Below, one piece after another: positions 37,606-46,885 of a DNA stretch of 64,000 bases; position 1 is the first letter of the stretch, and each line of letters opens with the position of its first letter. The notes under the pieces are model-generated. The model was given only the letters and a program-made list of their open reading frames with translations, was not told the DNA's origin and made no database searches. The stretch comes from Sphingobium baderi (GTDB lineage: Bacteria; Pseudomonadota; Alphaproteobacteria; Sphingomonadales; Sphingomonadaceae), in the NCBI RefSeq assembly GCF_001456115.1, contig NZ_CP013264.1, forward strand, positions 3,924,501 to 3,988,500, written 5' to 3'. The translations under genes and the position numbers were made by a program.

Positions 37606-39977
37606 TATCCCGCTCCCGCGATAGCCGCCATCAGGGCGGGTTGATCGTAACGGTAGATGCTGGCGTCCTGCGGTCCCGAAGGCTGCTGGGCGGCGCGCAA
37701 CTGGACGGCCCGGCATCCTAGAATGTCGGCGGCCTGCATGGCGTCGGAGGTGGTGCAAAGCACGATGTCCCGCGGATCGAGGGCCTCGCCATCGGGCAAG
37801 CCGATCAGGACGTCATGCCCCGCATGGCGAAGCAGCGGCGCTAATATCTCACGCGCCCAGCCATCCTGGGCATCCGCCAATACGCAACGGCCCGGACGGC
37901 TGTGCCCCAACGGCTCTTCCGGCAGCGACGCAAATAGGGCAAAGGGATTGACGACTTCCAGATGCTCGCCGTCAACCACGCTCACGCCGCTCAGATTGCC
38001 TTGCATGGTGATCATGTCGGGCACGATCGGCATCTGAACAATGTCGAGCACCGCCGCGACCGCATAATAAGCCTCCCGAACGCCATCGCGCAGCCGGAGG
38101 GCCGACACGGCCTCTCGCGCAAAACCATGTCGGCCGTTGATGACAGGGACAAGCCTGTCGCTCAGCCGCACGAAGGCATGATCGCCTGACTGACCGAAAA
38201 GATGGGTTTCCAGTTCCTCCACCCTTTCGATCAGAGACAGCTGAAGCAGGCGACGTTCCCCCGAAAGCTCCTCGAACCGCAGGGCCGCGATCATCTCTAC
38301 ATCATTCTTAGCGTCCGCCCTGTCCTCAGCCTTCGCTTCGATGGGATTTTCGGCGATTTCCGGCAGCGAAGCGTTCCGGGCAAGACCCGCGGCGTCCAGC
38401 AACAGCATGGGCTTCCCATTGTCGGGCAATGTCATCCCGGCATAAATGCCGCTCGCCATCACGATGGGGGATGCCGGACGGATAACCAGTTCCTCATGAT
38501 TCTCAACCGCCGACACGCCCAGCGCGAAGGGCAAGCCGCTCGCCGAACGAACAACCATGATGGTGCGCGGCCCCGACTGGGCGGGAATGTCGAGGCCCAG
38601 CACGTCCTCCAGATCGATCATGGAATGGCGGACATTGCGGATCGTGACGATCTTGGCGCCGCCCACCGCGCCGATGCGGAGCATCTCATTATTGTCGTGG
38701 AGGATTTCGACGACCGCTGCGCGCGGAATCGCGAAATGAAGACCGCCCGCGCGCAGGACCAGGCCAGGAATGATCGTCAGGGTCAGCGGCAAGCGCAGGG
38801 TGATACGCAATCCTCGGCCCGGCTGATTGTCCAGCCCGATCGCGCCGCCGATACGTTCGATATTGGCCCGAACCACGTCCATGCCCACGCCGCGCCCGGA
38901 TACGGCAGTCACCGCGCGAGCGGTCGAAAGACCGGGCTGGAAAATGAGATCGATCCTTTCCGCCTCACTCATGCGAGCAGCGGCTTGCGGCGTCAGGCAA
39001 CCGGCGGCAATGGCCTTCTCGACAAGGCGCGCAGTGTCAATGCCTGCACCGTCATCGCTGATTTCAATGACGATCTGATTGCCGGACTGGCGCGCTTCCA
39101 GCCGAAGCTGGCCGGTTTCCGGTTTGCCCAACGCCCGGCGGCGCTCGGGTGTTTCTATCCCATGGTCGATGCTGTTGCGGACGATATGGATGAGCGGATC
39201 GACCGCCATCTCGACCATTTCGCGATCCATCTCCACATCCCCGCCTTCCAGGGTGAGTGCGATCTGTTTGCCCAGTTCCCGGCCAAGGTCGCGGACAGTG
39301 CGAGGAATGGCCGCAAATAGCCGGTCGATCCGTTGCATCCGCGTGCGGGAAATCGCGTCGCGCATATCGGCGACGCAGCTGGACAGGCGTTCGAATGCGC
39401 CTTCCAGCGCCGGGTCGCCGGCCCTGTCGCGCAACTGGCGGGCCAGTTCGTTGCGGGCCAGCACCATGTCCGACACACCATTCATCAACTGGTCGATCAA
39501 GGCCAATGGCAAGCGGATGGTGCGGGGCGCGGCCTGGGCTGACCTCTGCCGGTGGGCTGTGGCGGGCGCATCAGGTTGACCGGGCACGTCAAGCGGGACG
39601 CATTCGACCTCCTGCATGGCAAGGGCCGCGACGAGATGTTCGTCATCCTCCTGCGCGAGCGGCGCGCCAACCGCAACGGCGTGCGTAAGTTGGGCAATGC
39701 GGTCCATGATGCTCAGGACGGCGTTGACTGTCGCGGCATCCGGGCAGCGTTCCCCGGAGCGGATGTCCGACAACACATCCTCGGCCGCGTGGCTGAGGCG
39801 CTCGAAACGCGGCAGATGCAGAAAGCCGCAGCTGCCCTTCACTGTATGGAAGAATCGAAAAATGGCGTCCAGCCGTTCACGATCGGATGGGTCCGCCTCC
39901 CACGCGACGACCTCTCCCGCAAGAGCCTCCAGGGATTCTTGCGTTTCCGATATGAATTCCTGAAGGAGTTCGTCCAT
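37605..39977 (-). CDS. cheA: Chemotaxis histidine kinase CheA
   Basis: 790 residues from the ATG at 39977 (a GTG two codons upstream is also possible). HPt domain with phosphorylated His (FFHTVKGSCGF, residue 44), a short linker without an obvious P2 domain, dimerisation region, ATPase domain with LIHIVRNSIDHGIE, ISDDGAGID and VSGRGVGMDVVR, and a CheW-like P5 domain (about 400-530). About 250 residues follow; the last 100 look like a receiver domain without the usual acidic pocket or phosphoacceptor. It starts the che cluster and has its own promoter region, as a terminator lies upstream. Confidence 0.92.
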   Translation of the reverse strand: MDELLQEFISETQESLEALAGEVVAWEADPSDRERLDAIFRFFHTVKGSCGFLHLPRFERLSHAAEDVLSDIRSGERCPDAATVNAVLSIMDRIAQLTHAVAVGAPLAQEDDEHLVAALAMQEVECVPLDVPGQPDAPATAHRQRSAQAAPRTIRLPLALIDQLMNGVSDMVLARNELARQLRDRAGDPALEGAFERLSSCVADMRDAISRTRMQRIDRLFAAIPRTVRDLGRELGKQIALTLEGGDVEMDREMVEMAVDPLIHIVRNSIDHGIETPERRRALGKPETGQLRLEARQSGNQIVIEISDDGAGIDTARLVEKAIAAGCLTPQAAARMSEAERIDLIFQPGLSTARAVTAVSGRGVGMDVVRANIERIGGAIGLDNQPGRGLRITLRLPLTLTIIPGLVLRAGGLHFAIPRAAVVEILHDNNEMLRIGAVGGAKIVTIRNVRHSMIDLEDVLGLDIPAQSGPRTIMVVRSASGLPFALGVSAVENHEELVIRPASPIVMASGIYAGMTLPDNGKPMLLLDAAGLARNASLPEIAENPIEAKAEDRADAKNDVEMIAALRFEELSGERRLLQLSLIERVEELETHLFGQSGDHAFVRLSDRLVPVINGRHGFAREAVSALRLRDGVREAYYAVAAVLDIVQMPIVPDMITMQGNLSGVSVVDGEHLEVVNPFALFASLPEEPLGHSRPGRCVLADAQDGWAREILAPLLRHAGHDVLIGLPDGEALDPRDIVLCTTSDAMQAADILGCRAVQLRAAQQPSGPQDASIYRYDQPALMAAIAGAG

Positions 39978-40043
39978 TCTCACGCCCCATATATGCGTGC
40001 GTTACCATGGCGATGCGTGGTTAAGAGGGTCTTAAGAGCCATG

Positions 40044-40075
40044 AAAAAGGGCGCCGCGTTTTTGACGCGACGCCC
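40044..40075 (-). terminator. Rho-independent terminator after the small lipoprotein
   Basis: Minus strand: GGGCG-T-CGCG, loop TCAAAAA, CGCG-G-CGCCC (40049-40075), one G-U pair, followed by TTTTT. It separates the lipoprotein gene from cheA. Confidence 0.88.
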
Positions 40076-40105
40076 CCGATACGGCTATCACCGCGAAAGG
40101 AAGAA

Positions 40106-40381
40106 CTACTTCTTTTCGCTTTTTTCGACCGCGTCGGCCGCTGCATCACCTGCTTCGCGGGTGGCTGCAGCCTTGTTCTCCAGAGCATCGGCGGCATTTT
40201 CCGCTGCGTTTTCGGCGGTGCCGGAAAGATTATCCGCCATCGACTCCATATTCGCTGCCTGGTTGTCGAGTGCGTCCGCCTGATTCTCGTAAGCGTTCTC
40301 GACCTTGTTTTCCTGCTTGGAATCGCAAGCTGCAAGCGCGACCATGCTGGCAAGGCCAAGGACTGTAACGATGGTTTTCAC
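40106..40381 (-). CDS. Small Ala/Asn-rich lipoprotein
   Basis: 91 residues. The GTG start at 40381 is chosen because AGGAGA lies eight bases upstream and it gives a proper lipoprotein signal (VKTIVTVLGLASMVALAAC). The mature part is short amphipathic repeats of N/Q/A (ENQADALDNQAANMESMADNL), probably a helical coiled coil like Lpp. No catalytic residues. A cell-envelope structural role is inferred. Confidence 0.7.
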   Translation of the reverse strand: MKTIVTVLGLASMVALAACDSKQENKVENAYENQADALDNQAANMESMADNLSGTAENAAENAADALENKAAATREAGDAAADAVEKSEKK

Positions 40382-40527
40382 GGCGTGTTCTCCTGTTGCG
40401 CCCCCTTGGGCTGACGTCATTCGGCACGGGAGGAGACTGACGCCAAGCCGTCCCCAACCCTGACCGCGTTCAACAGGCCGGGCGGCGGATGGTTCCCCTT
40501 CCGCACTCGGTTCATCGCATTCCTGGT

Positions 40528-40956
40528 CTATTTTCTAAGGGAATCCCGGATTTCGCGCAGCAGTTGAACCTCTTCCGACGGTCCCGCGGCTGCTTCTTCC
40601 GGCTTGGTCAGCACGCGGTTGACGACTTTCATCAGCAGGAAAATGATGAAGGCCAAAATCAGGAAATTGACGAAAACGGTCAGAAATTCGCCCCAGCCGA
40701 ACATGGCGACGCCCGCCGCCTTCAGGTCGGCATAGCTTTCCGGATTGCCCTTAAAGCCAGCGGGAAGATCCCCCAGCCGGATGAAATAGCCGGAAAAATC
40801 CGCGCCGCCGAAAATATAGCCGACCACCGGCATGATAAGGTCGTCCGTCAGCGATTTGGTGATGGTCGCGAACGCGCCGCCGATGATGACGCCGATCGCC
40901 AGATCCATCACATTGCCGCGATTGATGAACGCCTTGAACTCGGAAATAAGACCCAT
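40528..40956 (-). CDS. mscL: Large-conductance mechanosensitive channel
   Basis: 142 residues, two transmembrane helices ([17 protein letters not shown] with the pore-lining pattern; then [19 protein letters not shown]) and a C-terminal helical bundle. Opens under membrane tension after osmotic downshock. The ATG at 40956 gives the canonical [15 protein letters not shown]; the frame continues 37 codons upstream without support. Confidence 0.95.
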   Translation of the reverse strand: MGLISEFKAFINRGNVMDLAIGVIIGGAFATITKSLTDDLIMPVVGYIFGGADFSGYFIRLGDLPAGFKGNPESYADLKAAGVAMFGWGEFLTVFVNFLILAFIIFLLMKVVNRVLTKPEEAAAGPSEEVQLLREIRDSLRK

Positions 40957-41058
40957 GATGAAACCCTTGTTCTCCCTTCGATAAACCAAACATGCGCCGT
41001 TGCACGCGATCCGACAACAGCCTATTTCAACAGGCGAAACATGAGCAGAGGATGTTCG

Positions 41059-41661
41059 ATGCACCACTTCTCCCGCCTCAAAGCCTTTTTCCTGCCCATC
41101 GTCGGCGCGCTTGCGCTATCGGCCTGCGGGATCAACAGCGTGCCCGCCGCCGAGGAAGTCGCAAAGGCCAAATGGGCCGATGTGCAGGCGCAATATCAGC
41201 GCCGGTCCAATCTGGTCGGCAATCTGGTCGCCACGGTGAAGGCCGCGGGCAAACAGGAACAGGATACACTGGTCAAGGTGACGGAGGCCCGCGCCAAGGC
41301 GACCTCCGTTCAGGTCAATGCCGACGATCTGTCCGACCCCGCCAAGGTCGCCCAGTTCCAGCAGGCGCAAGCGCAACTGAGCCAGGGCCTCGGCCGCTTG
41401 CTCGCTTCGGTGGAGGCTTATCCCGACCTCAAGACCAACCAGAATTTCCTCGACCTGCAATCGCAGCTTGAAGGGACGGAAAACCGCATCGCCGTTTCCA
41501 TCCGCGATTATAACGAAGCCGTGCGCGCCTATAATACGCGCATCCGCACCTTTCCCGACGCGATCGGCGCGAAGATCATCCATGGCGCCAAGCCCATGAC
41601 GCCGTTCCAGGCGACCACGCCCGGCGCGGAAGAAGCGCCCAAGGTCGATTTCGGCAACTGA
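41059..41661 (+). CDS. lemA: LemA family lipoprotein
   Basis: 200 residues from the ATG with AGAGGA upstream; lipobox LSAC. The body matches Lem[63 protein letters not shown]. Function is not well defined; LemA genes are often next to TPM-domain genes, as here, eight bases downstream. Confidence 0.9.
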   Translation: MHHFSRLKAFFLPIVGALALSACGINSVPAAEEVAKAKWADVQAQYQRRSNLVGNLVATVKAAGKQEQDTLVKVTEARAKATSVQVNADDLSDPAKVAQFQQAQAQLSQGLGRLLASVEAYPDLKTNQNFLDLQSQLEGTENRIAVSIRDYNEAVRAYNTRIRTFPDAIGAKIIHGAKPMTPFQATTPGAEEAPKVDFGN

Positions 41662-41668
41662 CAGGCCG

Positions 41669-42460
41669 ATGCTGCGCCGTCTTCTCCTGATCCTGATGCT
41701 GCTGGCGTTCGCGCCGGCGACACAGGCGCAGACCTTCCCCAAGCTGACCGGGCGAGTAGTGGACGACGCAGGGCTGTTGCCCCCGGCGCAGGAACAGGCG
41801 CTCGATCAGCGGCTCGCCGCGCTGGAGCAGCAGAGCGGGCGGCAGGTCGTGGTCGCGACCATCCCCGACCTGCAAGGCTATGACATTTCCGACTATGGCT
41901 ATCGGCTGGGCCGGGAATGGGGGATCGGCGACAAGGAAAAGAATGACGGTGCGCTGCTGATCGTCGCCCCCAATGAACGCCGAGTGCGAATAGAGGTCGG
42001 CTATGGGCTGGAGGGCATAATGACCGATGCCCTGTCATCCCAGATTATCCGCAACGCCATCACGCCGCGGTTCAAGGCAGGCGACATGGCGGGCGGGATC
42101 GCGGCGGGCGCGGAGGAGATCGGCACGCTGCTGGCTCTGCCTCCACAAGAGGCAAAGGCGCGCGCGCAGGCCGCCGCCGCACAGGAACGGCAAGGCGGTG
42201 GAGGCGGCGGCACGGTGATGGTGATTTTCTGGGTCATCGTGCTCGGCTTCATCTTCGTCGCCATGATTGCCGGCCGGGGGCGCGGCGGGCGCCGCTATCG
42301 GGGCGGCGCGGGACCAGTCATTCTGTGGGGACCATCCGATTCCGGCTGGCATGACAGCGGCTCCGGCTGGGGCAGCGGAGGTGGCTGGGGCGGCGGCGGA
42401 GGCGGATTTTCCGGCGGAGGCGGCAGCTTTGGCGGCGGCGGCGCATCGGGGGGATGGTGA
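41669..42460 (+). CDS. TPM-domain (YgcG-like) secreted/membrane protein
   Basis: 263 residues: signal peptide, TPM domain (about 25-150; VVDDAGLLPPAQEQALDQRL, GYDISDYGYRLGREWGIG, VRIEVGYGLEG), one transmembrane helix (about 183-203) and a long Gly/Ser/Trp-rich tail ending GGGGASGGW. The family is reported to act in envelope or photosystem quality control; in bacteria its role is unclear. It overlaps the next gene. Confidence 0.8.
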   Translation: MLRRLLLILMLLAFAPATQAQTFPKLTGRVVDDAGLLPPAQEQALDQRLAALEQQSGRQVVVATIPDLQGYDISDYGYRLGREWGIGDKEKNDGALLIVAPNERRVRIEVGYGLEGIMTDALSSQIIRNAITPRFKAGDMAGGIAAGAEEIGTLLALPPQEAKARAQAAAAQERQGGGGGGTVMVIFWVIVLGFIFVAMIAGRGRGGRRYRGGAGPVILWGPSDSGWHDSGSGWGSGGGWGGGGGGFSGGGGSFGGGGASGGW

Positions 42461-43137
42461 TGCCCCTTCACCTCGGCGAGGCCGACCATGATCGCGTCAC
42501 CGCAGCCGTGGCGGCGGCGGAGAAGGAAACCGACGGCGAAATCGTCACCATCGTCGCGCGCCGCTCCGACGCCTATCATGATGCGGGGCTGCACTGGGCC
42601 ATCGGTGCGACCTTCCTCGGCCTCTCGCTGGCGGCCGCCTTTCCCGCCCATTTGCGCGCGCTCGGTTCACGACTGCTGGGGAGTTGGGATCATGAACTGC
42701 CCGACTGGCAGATGCTGACGGTGCTGCTGGCCCTCCTCATCCTGATATTCCTGATTGTCCGCTATGCACTGGCGTGGATGCCCTTGCGGATGGCCCTGAC
42801 GCCCGCGGCGACCAAGACGCGCCGCGTCCACCGGCGGGCCATGGCGCTTTTCCGCGCCGTGGCTCAGGGCCGGACGCGGGGAAGGACGGGTGTGCTCATC
42901 TATCTTTCGCTGGACGAACATCGCGCGGAAATCGTCGCCGACAGCGCCATCAATGAGAAGGTGGAGGCCGACATATGGGGCTGCGCCATGGCCGCGTTGA
43001 TCGATGCGGTGCGCGACGGACGGCCCGGAGAGGGCATGGCGGCGGCAGTGGAGCAGGTCGGCGCGGTCCTTGCCGCCCATTTCCCGAAGAGTCAGGACAA
43101 TCCCAATGAATTGCCCGACAGGCTGATCGAATTATGA
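42454..43137 (+). CDS. Membrane-embedded TPM-domain protein
   Basis: 227 residues. N-terminal TPM-like segment (HDRVTAAVAAAEKETDGEIVTIVARRSDAYHDAG), two transmembrane helices (about 47-66, 87-108), then the second half of the TPM fold (GVLIYLSLDEHRAEIVADSAINEKV). Start is ATG at 42454 or ATG at 42460; both overlap the previous stop, so coupling is clear. Its stop overlaps the Nudix gene start. Confidence 0.75.
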   Translation: MVMPLHLGEADHDRVTAAVAAAEKETDGEIVTIVARRSDAYHDAGLHWAIGATFLGLSLAAAFPAHLRALGSRLLGSWDHELPDWQMLTVLLALLILIFLIVRYALAWMPLRMALTPAATKTRRVHRRAMALFRAVAQGRTRGRTGVLIYLSLDEHRAEIVADSAINEKVEADIWGCAMAALIDAVRDGRPGEGMAAAVEQVGAVLAAHFPKSQDNPNELPDRLIEL

Positions 43138-43676
43138 GCGAACAGGATATGGCGACGGCCGAAGAGGTGATGTGGGCCGGACGCTTCATCACTGCCAAGA
43201 AGCGGGGGCGATGGGAATATGTCAGCCGCGCCCGCAACATCCGCGCCGCCGTGATCCTTGCAATCGACGAGGATATAGATGGCCGCCATGTGGTTCTGGT
43301 CGACCAGTTCCGCGTGCCGCTGGGCAGGCGATGCATCGAATTGCCCGCCGGACTGGTCGGCGACGAATCTGCGGACGAGGACGCCGCCGACGCCGCCGCC
43401 CGCGAACTGGAGGAAGAAACCGGCTATCGCGCGGGACGGATGGAACCGCTGGGGGAATTTTACAGTTCGCCCGGCATGGTGTCGGAAAGCTTCACCCTGT
43501 TCCACGCCCACGACCTGCACAAGACGGGCGATGGCGGGGGCGTGGACGGGGAAGATATCCATGTCCACCGCGTGCCCCTCGCCGGACTGGCCGCGCAGGT
43601 CGATGCATGGCGCGCGGAAGGCTATGCGATGGACGTGAAACTGTTGCTGCTATTGGGCGCGGGGATGGTCGCCTAA
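43134..43676 (+). CDS. Nudix hydrolase, ADP-ribose pyrophosphatase-like
   Basis: 180 residues with a complete Nudix box GDESADE-x7-REL-EEETGY (about residues 76-98) and an upstream RCIELPAGLVG, the pattern of ADP-ribose pyrophosphatases. It hydrolyses nucleoside-diphosphate-linked compounds; the exact substrate is not readable. Four-base overlap with the TPM gene upstream. Confidence 0.85.
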   Translation: MSEQDMATAEEVMWAGRFITAKKRGRWEYVSRARNIRAAVILAIDEDIDGRHVVLVDQFRVPLGRRCIELPAGLVGDESADEDAADAAARELEEETGYRAGRMEPLGEFYSSPGMVSESFTLFHAHDLHKTGDGGGVDGEDIHVHRVPLAGLAAQVDAWRAEGYAMDVKLLLLLGAGMVA

Positions 43677-43706
43677 ACACTACCGCGATGCACATCCGAC
43701 AGCCAA

Positions 43707-44159
43707 TCACCCCGAAACACGATACCAGTCGGCCACACGGTCCAGCGCCAGCGTCAGGACGAGCTTGCCTGCGCGGCTGGGCCAACCCAGGGCGCGTTCC
43801 GCCGCGGTAATGCCTTCTCCCGCGCAGGCGACCCGCCACAATATGTCGGACAGCCCCGGCCCCGCCGCGCGGATCGCGCCGTCGAACCGTTCCCGCGCCG
43901 AAAGCTGGGCAAGGGACGGATCGGGCCGTTCCCGCCTCCCGCCCGCACGCGGCGCTGCGTCCCAGCGCATGGTCACGCGCGGTCCCAGCCCCGCTTTCTC
44001 CCAATCGGCGCGCAACATGTCCCCCGCGAGATAATGCCGCTCCTTCAAATGGCCCCGCGCATGAAGCCAGCCAAGCGGCGATTCGCCCAGATGCACCATG
44101 ACCCGCTGCGGGCGGCCTGCGGGATCTTCTATCGTCTGTTCTACATGAAGCGCGGCCAT
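43707..44159 (-). CDS. DUF6456-like protein
   Basis: 150 residues from the ATG at 44159 with a GGAGGA site. Contains a small winged-helix-like region in its second half (SARERFDGAIRAAGPGLSDILWRVACAGEGITAAERALGW, given here only as a span). It resembles the sphingomonad DUF6456 family; function unknown, DNA-binding plausible. Divergent from the XRE regulator at 44253. Confidence 0.6.
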   Translation of the reverse strand: MAALHVEQTIEDPAGRPQRVMVHLGESPLGWLHARGHLKERHYLAGDMLRADWEKAGLGPRVTMRWDAAPRAGGRRERPDPSLAQLSARERFDGAIRAAGPGLSDILWRVACAGEGITAAERALGWPSRAGKLVLTLALDRVADWYRVSG

Positions 44160-44252
44160 GTCTGTCCTCCTTTGCCGATGGGCAAGGAACGCTTGCCATG
44201 ACGGATAGAATGTAGGAAAGAGAAAAACCAAATAGGTGAATATGGGAACCAG

Positions 44253-44816
44253 ATGATTACGCGTATCCGTGCCGTCCGCAGGGCAAAGGGCCTGACGCTG
44301 GAGCAAGTGGGGGCTCTTTGCGATCCGCCGACAACAGCGCAGACCATCGGGCGGCTGGAAACCGGCACCCGCACCGTTTCCGTGAAATGGCTGAACCGGA
44401 TCGCCAGGGCGCTGGACGTGAGCAGCGCCGAACTGGTCGCTCTGCCGGGGCAAAGCGTGGCCCCGGTCGCCGCGCTGCTCGGGCCGGAGGGCGCGCGCGC
44501 GCCCACCCGCTCCATGGCGCTCCCTCCGCCACTGGCGACGGAAGGGCTGGTCGGCGTCCATGTGAGCGCCAGCATCGGTGACTATCGCAGCGGCGACGCG
44601 ATCTGGTGCCGCCGGATCGCGCCGGACGCTTTTGCCAGCGCGCTCAATCGCGACATCCTGTTGCCGCGCCCAGCGGGCCGTTTTCTTTTCGGGCGGCTGA
44701 TCGGGCGCGAGGGCGACCGGCTGCACCTTCTCCCGCTCGGCGCCAATGCCCGGCAACTGGTGCTCACCGACCCGCCCTGGGGCGCGGTAGCGGTGCAACT
44801 TGTCCGACAGCTATAG
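44253..44816 (+). CDS. XRE-family transcriptional regulator
   Basis: 187 residues. N-terminal helix-turn-helix (RIRAVRRAKGLTLEQVGAL ... TIGRLETGTRTVS), linker, and a C-terminal beta-rich domain (VGVHVSASIGDYRSGDAIWC; FLFGRLIGREGDRLHLLPLG) resembling S24-type or cupin-like sensory modules. The target is unknown, but the divergent 43707-44159 gene shares the 93-base intergenic region. Confidence 0.75.
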   Translation: MITRIRAVRRAKGLTLEQVGALCDPPTTAQTIGRLETGTRTVSVKWLNRIARALDVSSAELVALPGQSVAPVAALLGPEGARAPTRSMALPPPLATEGLVGVHVSASIGDYRSGDAIWCRRIAPDAFASALNRDILLPRPAGRFLFGRLIGREGDRLHLLPLGANARQLVLTDPPWGAVAVQLVRQL

Positions 44817-44875
44817 GCAAGCGCGCATTTTCTCCCTAACCATCCCGTAACCATGGGCGTGCTAGGAAGAAGGTC

Positions 44876-46060
44876 ATGACGCTGAACATCCTCATGCTGT
44901 CCACCCTTTTCCCGGACATGAGCCGGCCCAATTTCGGCGTTTTCGTCGAACGGCAGGCACGCGAACTGGCGAGCCGGGCGGAAGCCCATGTCACGGTCAT
45001 CGCGCCCATCGGGATGCCACCATGGCCGCTGTCCAACGCCGCGCGCTATGCGCCGCTGCGCGCCCTGCCGCGCAAGGAACGGTGGAAGGACATGACCGTC
45101 TATCGCCCCACCTTTCCCATCATCCCGAAATTCGGCGGGCGGACGAACGTCTACAGCATGACCCGCGCCATATTGCCGCTCGTCAGGCGGCTGCATGAAG
45201 AAAAGCCCTTCGACGTCATCGACGCCAGCTTCTTCTTTCCCGACGGGCCGGTGGCGCAAAGACTGTCGCGGGCGCTGGGCATCCCCTATTCGGTCAAGGC
45301 GCGCGGGGCGGACATCCATTATTGGGGCGCCCGTTCCGGCACGCGCAAAATGGTGAAGCGCGCGGCGGATCGTGCGGCCGGACTGCTGGCCGTATCGGCC
45401 GCCATGAAGCGGTCGATGGCGAGAATGGGGATCGAGGACGACAAGATCCGGGTGCATTATACCGGCGTCGATCTCGACCGCTTCGAACTGGCCGATCGTG
45501 ACGCGGCCAAGACGGCGTTGGGATTTGAGGGGCCGGTCGCCCTGTGCGTTGGCGCGCTGATCCCGCGCAAGGGGCAGGAATTGCTGGTGCGCGCCCTGCC
45601 CCATCTGCCCGATGTCACATTACTGATGGCAGGGCAGGGGCAATATCGGCGCACATTGGAGAAACTGGCCGAGGAGCTGGGCGTGGACCGGCGGATCGGC
45701 TATCTTGGCTCAGTCCCGCATGATCGCCTGCCCCGTATCTATGCCGCCGCCGATGTGATGGCGCTGGTTTCGGCCTCCGAGGGCCTGGCCAATGCATGGG
45801 TCGAGGCATTGGCCTGCGGCACGCCCATCGTCATCAGCGATGTCGGCGGCGCGCGGGAACTGGTGGACCGGCCCGAAGCCGGACGCATCGTGGAGCGTGA
45901 CCCCGAAGCGATCGCGGCGGGGATACAGGCGTTGCTCGACAATCCCCCCGATCGCGAAACTGTGCGCGAAACCGCATTGCGCTTCACCTGGGGCACCAAT
46001 GGCGATGTTTTGCTGGAGCATTTGCAGGCCGTCGCGCATGGCGAGACGCCCCCCGCCTGA
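44876..46060 (+). CDS. GT4-family glycosyltransferase
   Basis: 394 residues, GT-B fold. N-terminal domain with PNFGVFVERQARELA and KARGADIHYWG; C-terminal domain with ALCVGALIPRKGQELLVRAL, GSVPHDRLPRIYAAADVMALVS and the EX7E-like donor site SEGLANAWVEALACG. Transfers a sugar from an NDP donor; acceptor unknown. No polysaccharide operon is adjacent here. Confidence 0.85.
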   Translation: MTLNILMLSTLFPDMSRPNFGVFVERQARELASRAEAHVTVIAPIGMPPWPLSNAARYAPLRALPRKERWKDMTVYRPTFPIIPKFGGRTNVYSMTRAILPLVRRLHEEKPFDVIDASFFFPDGPVAQRLSRALGIPYSVKARGADIHYWGARSGTRKMVKRAADRAAGLLAVSAAMKRSMARMGIEDDKIRVHYTGVDLDRFELADRDAAKTALGFEGPVALCVGALIPRKGQELLVRALPHLPDVTLLMAGQGQYRRTLEKLAEELGVDRRIGYLGSVPHDRLPRIYAAADVMALVSASEGLANAWVEALACGTPIVISDVGGARELVDRPEAGRIVERDPEAIAAGIQALLDNPPDRETVRETALRFTWGTNGDVLLEHLQAVAHGETPPA

Positions 46061-46099
46061 CGGGCTTGCCTGCGCGTGGCGGGCGGAGCAAAAGAAGCC

Positions 46100-46879
46100 A
46101 TGACCCGGAAACTTCTCTTCGCCGCCGCGTGGATGGCATGGCTGTTCGCTGCGCTCCTTCCCTCGGCCATGGCGGCGTCACCGAACAGAGGCCCGCTGGT
46201 TCTGGCGGCCGCCAGCCTTCAGGAATCCATGAACGCCGCCGCCGATGCATGGGCGGCCCAGGGACATGCGCGGCCCGTCCTGTCTTTCGCCGGATCTTCG
46301 GTGCTGGCACGGCAGATCAAGGCCGGAGCGCCCGCCGACCTGTTCGTGTCGGCTGACGAGGACTGGATGGACGATGTCGAACGGGCAGGTTTCCTGTGGC
46401 AAGGAACGCGCGCCGATCTGGCGGGCAACCGGCTGGTGCTGGTCGCGCCCGCCGGTCAGCCGGTCCGACTCCGGATCGGGCGCGGCATGGCGATAGCCCG
46501 AGCCTTGGGCGATTCGCGACTGGCGATGGCTAATCCCGACAGCGTGCCGGCCGGCAAATATGGCAAGGCCGCGCTGACGGCGCTCGGCGTCTGGCCCAGC
46601 GTTTCGGCGAAGGTCGCGCGCGCCGACAATGTGCGCGGCGCCCTGGCGCTGGTCGAAAGGGGCGCGGCGCGGCTGGGCATTGTCTACGAAACCGACGCCC
46701 GCGCCTCGAAACAGGTGCGCGTCGTCGGGACTTTTCCCGCGGGCAGCCATGCGCCGATCCGCTACCCGCTGGCGCGCCTGAAAGCCAGCACGCACAAGGA
46801 TGCGGAAGGGTTTCGCCGTTTCCTGCTGTCGGGCACAGGACGGGCGATCTTTGCCCGCCATGGCTTCACGGCTCCCTGA
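46100..46879 (+). CDS. modA: Molybdate-binding periplasmic protein ModA
   Basis: 259 residues: signal peptide (MTRKLLFAAAWMAWLFAALL) and class II binding-protein fold with LAAASLQESM, FAGSSVLARQIKAGAPADLFVSAD, NPDSVPAGKYGKAAL and VERGAARLGIVYETDA. Binds molybdate or tungstate for ModBC. The transporter genes are 0.9 kb away across a reversed gene. Confidence 0.92.
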   Translation: MTRKLLFAAAWMAWLFAALLPSAMAASPNRGPLVLAAASLQESMNAAADAWAAQGHARPVLSFAGSSVLARQIKAGAPADLFVSADEDWMDDVERAGFLWQGTRADLAGNRLVLVAPAGQPVRLRIGRGMAIARALGDSRLAMANPDSVPAGKYGKAALTALGVWPSVSAKVARADNVRGALALVERGAARLGIVYETDARASKQVRVVGTFPAGSHAPIRYPLARLKASTHKDAEGFRRFLLSGTGRAIFARHGFTAP

Positions 46880-46885
46880 ATCGCC

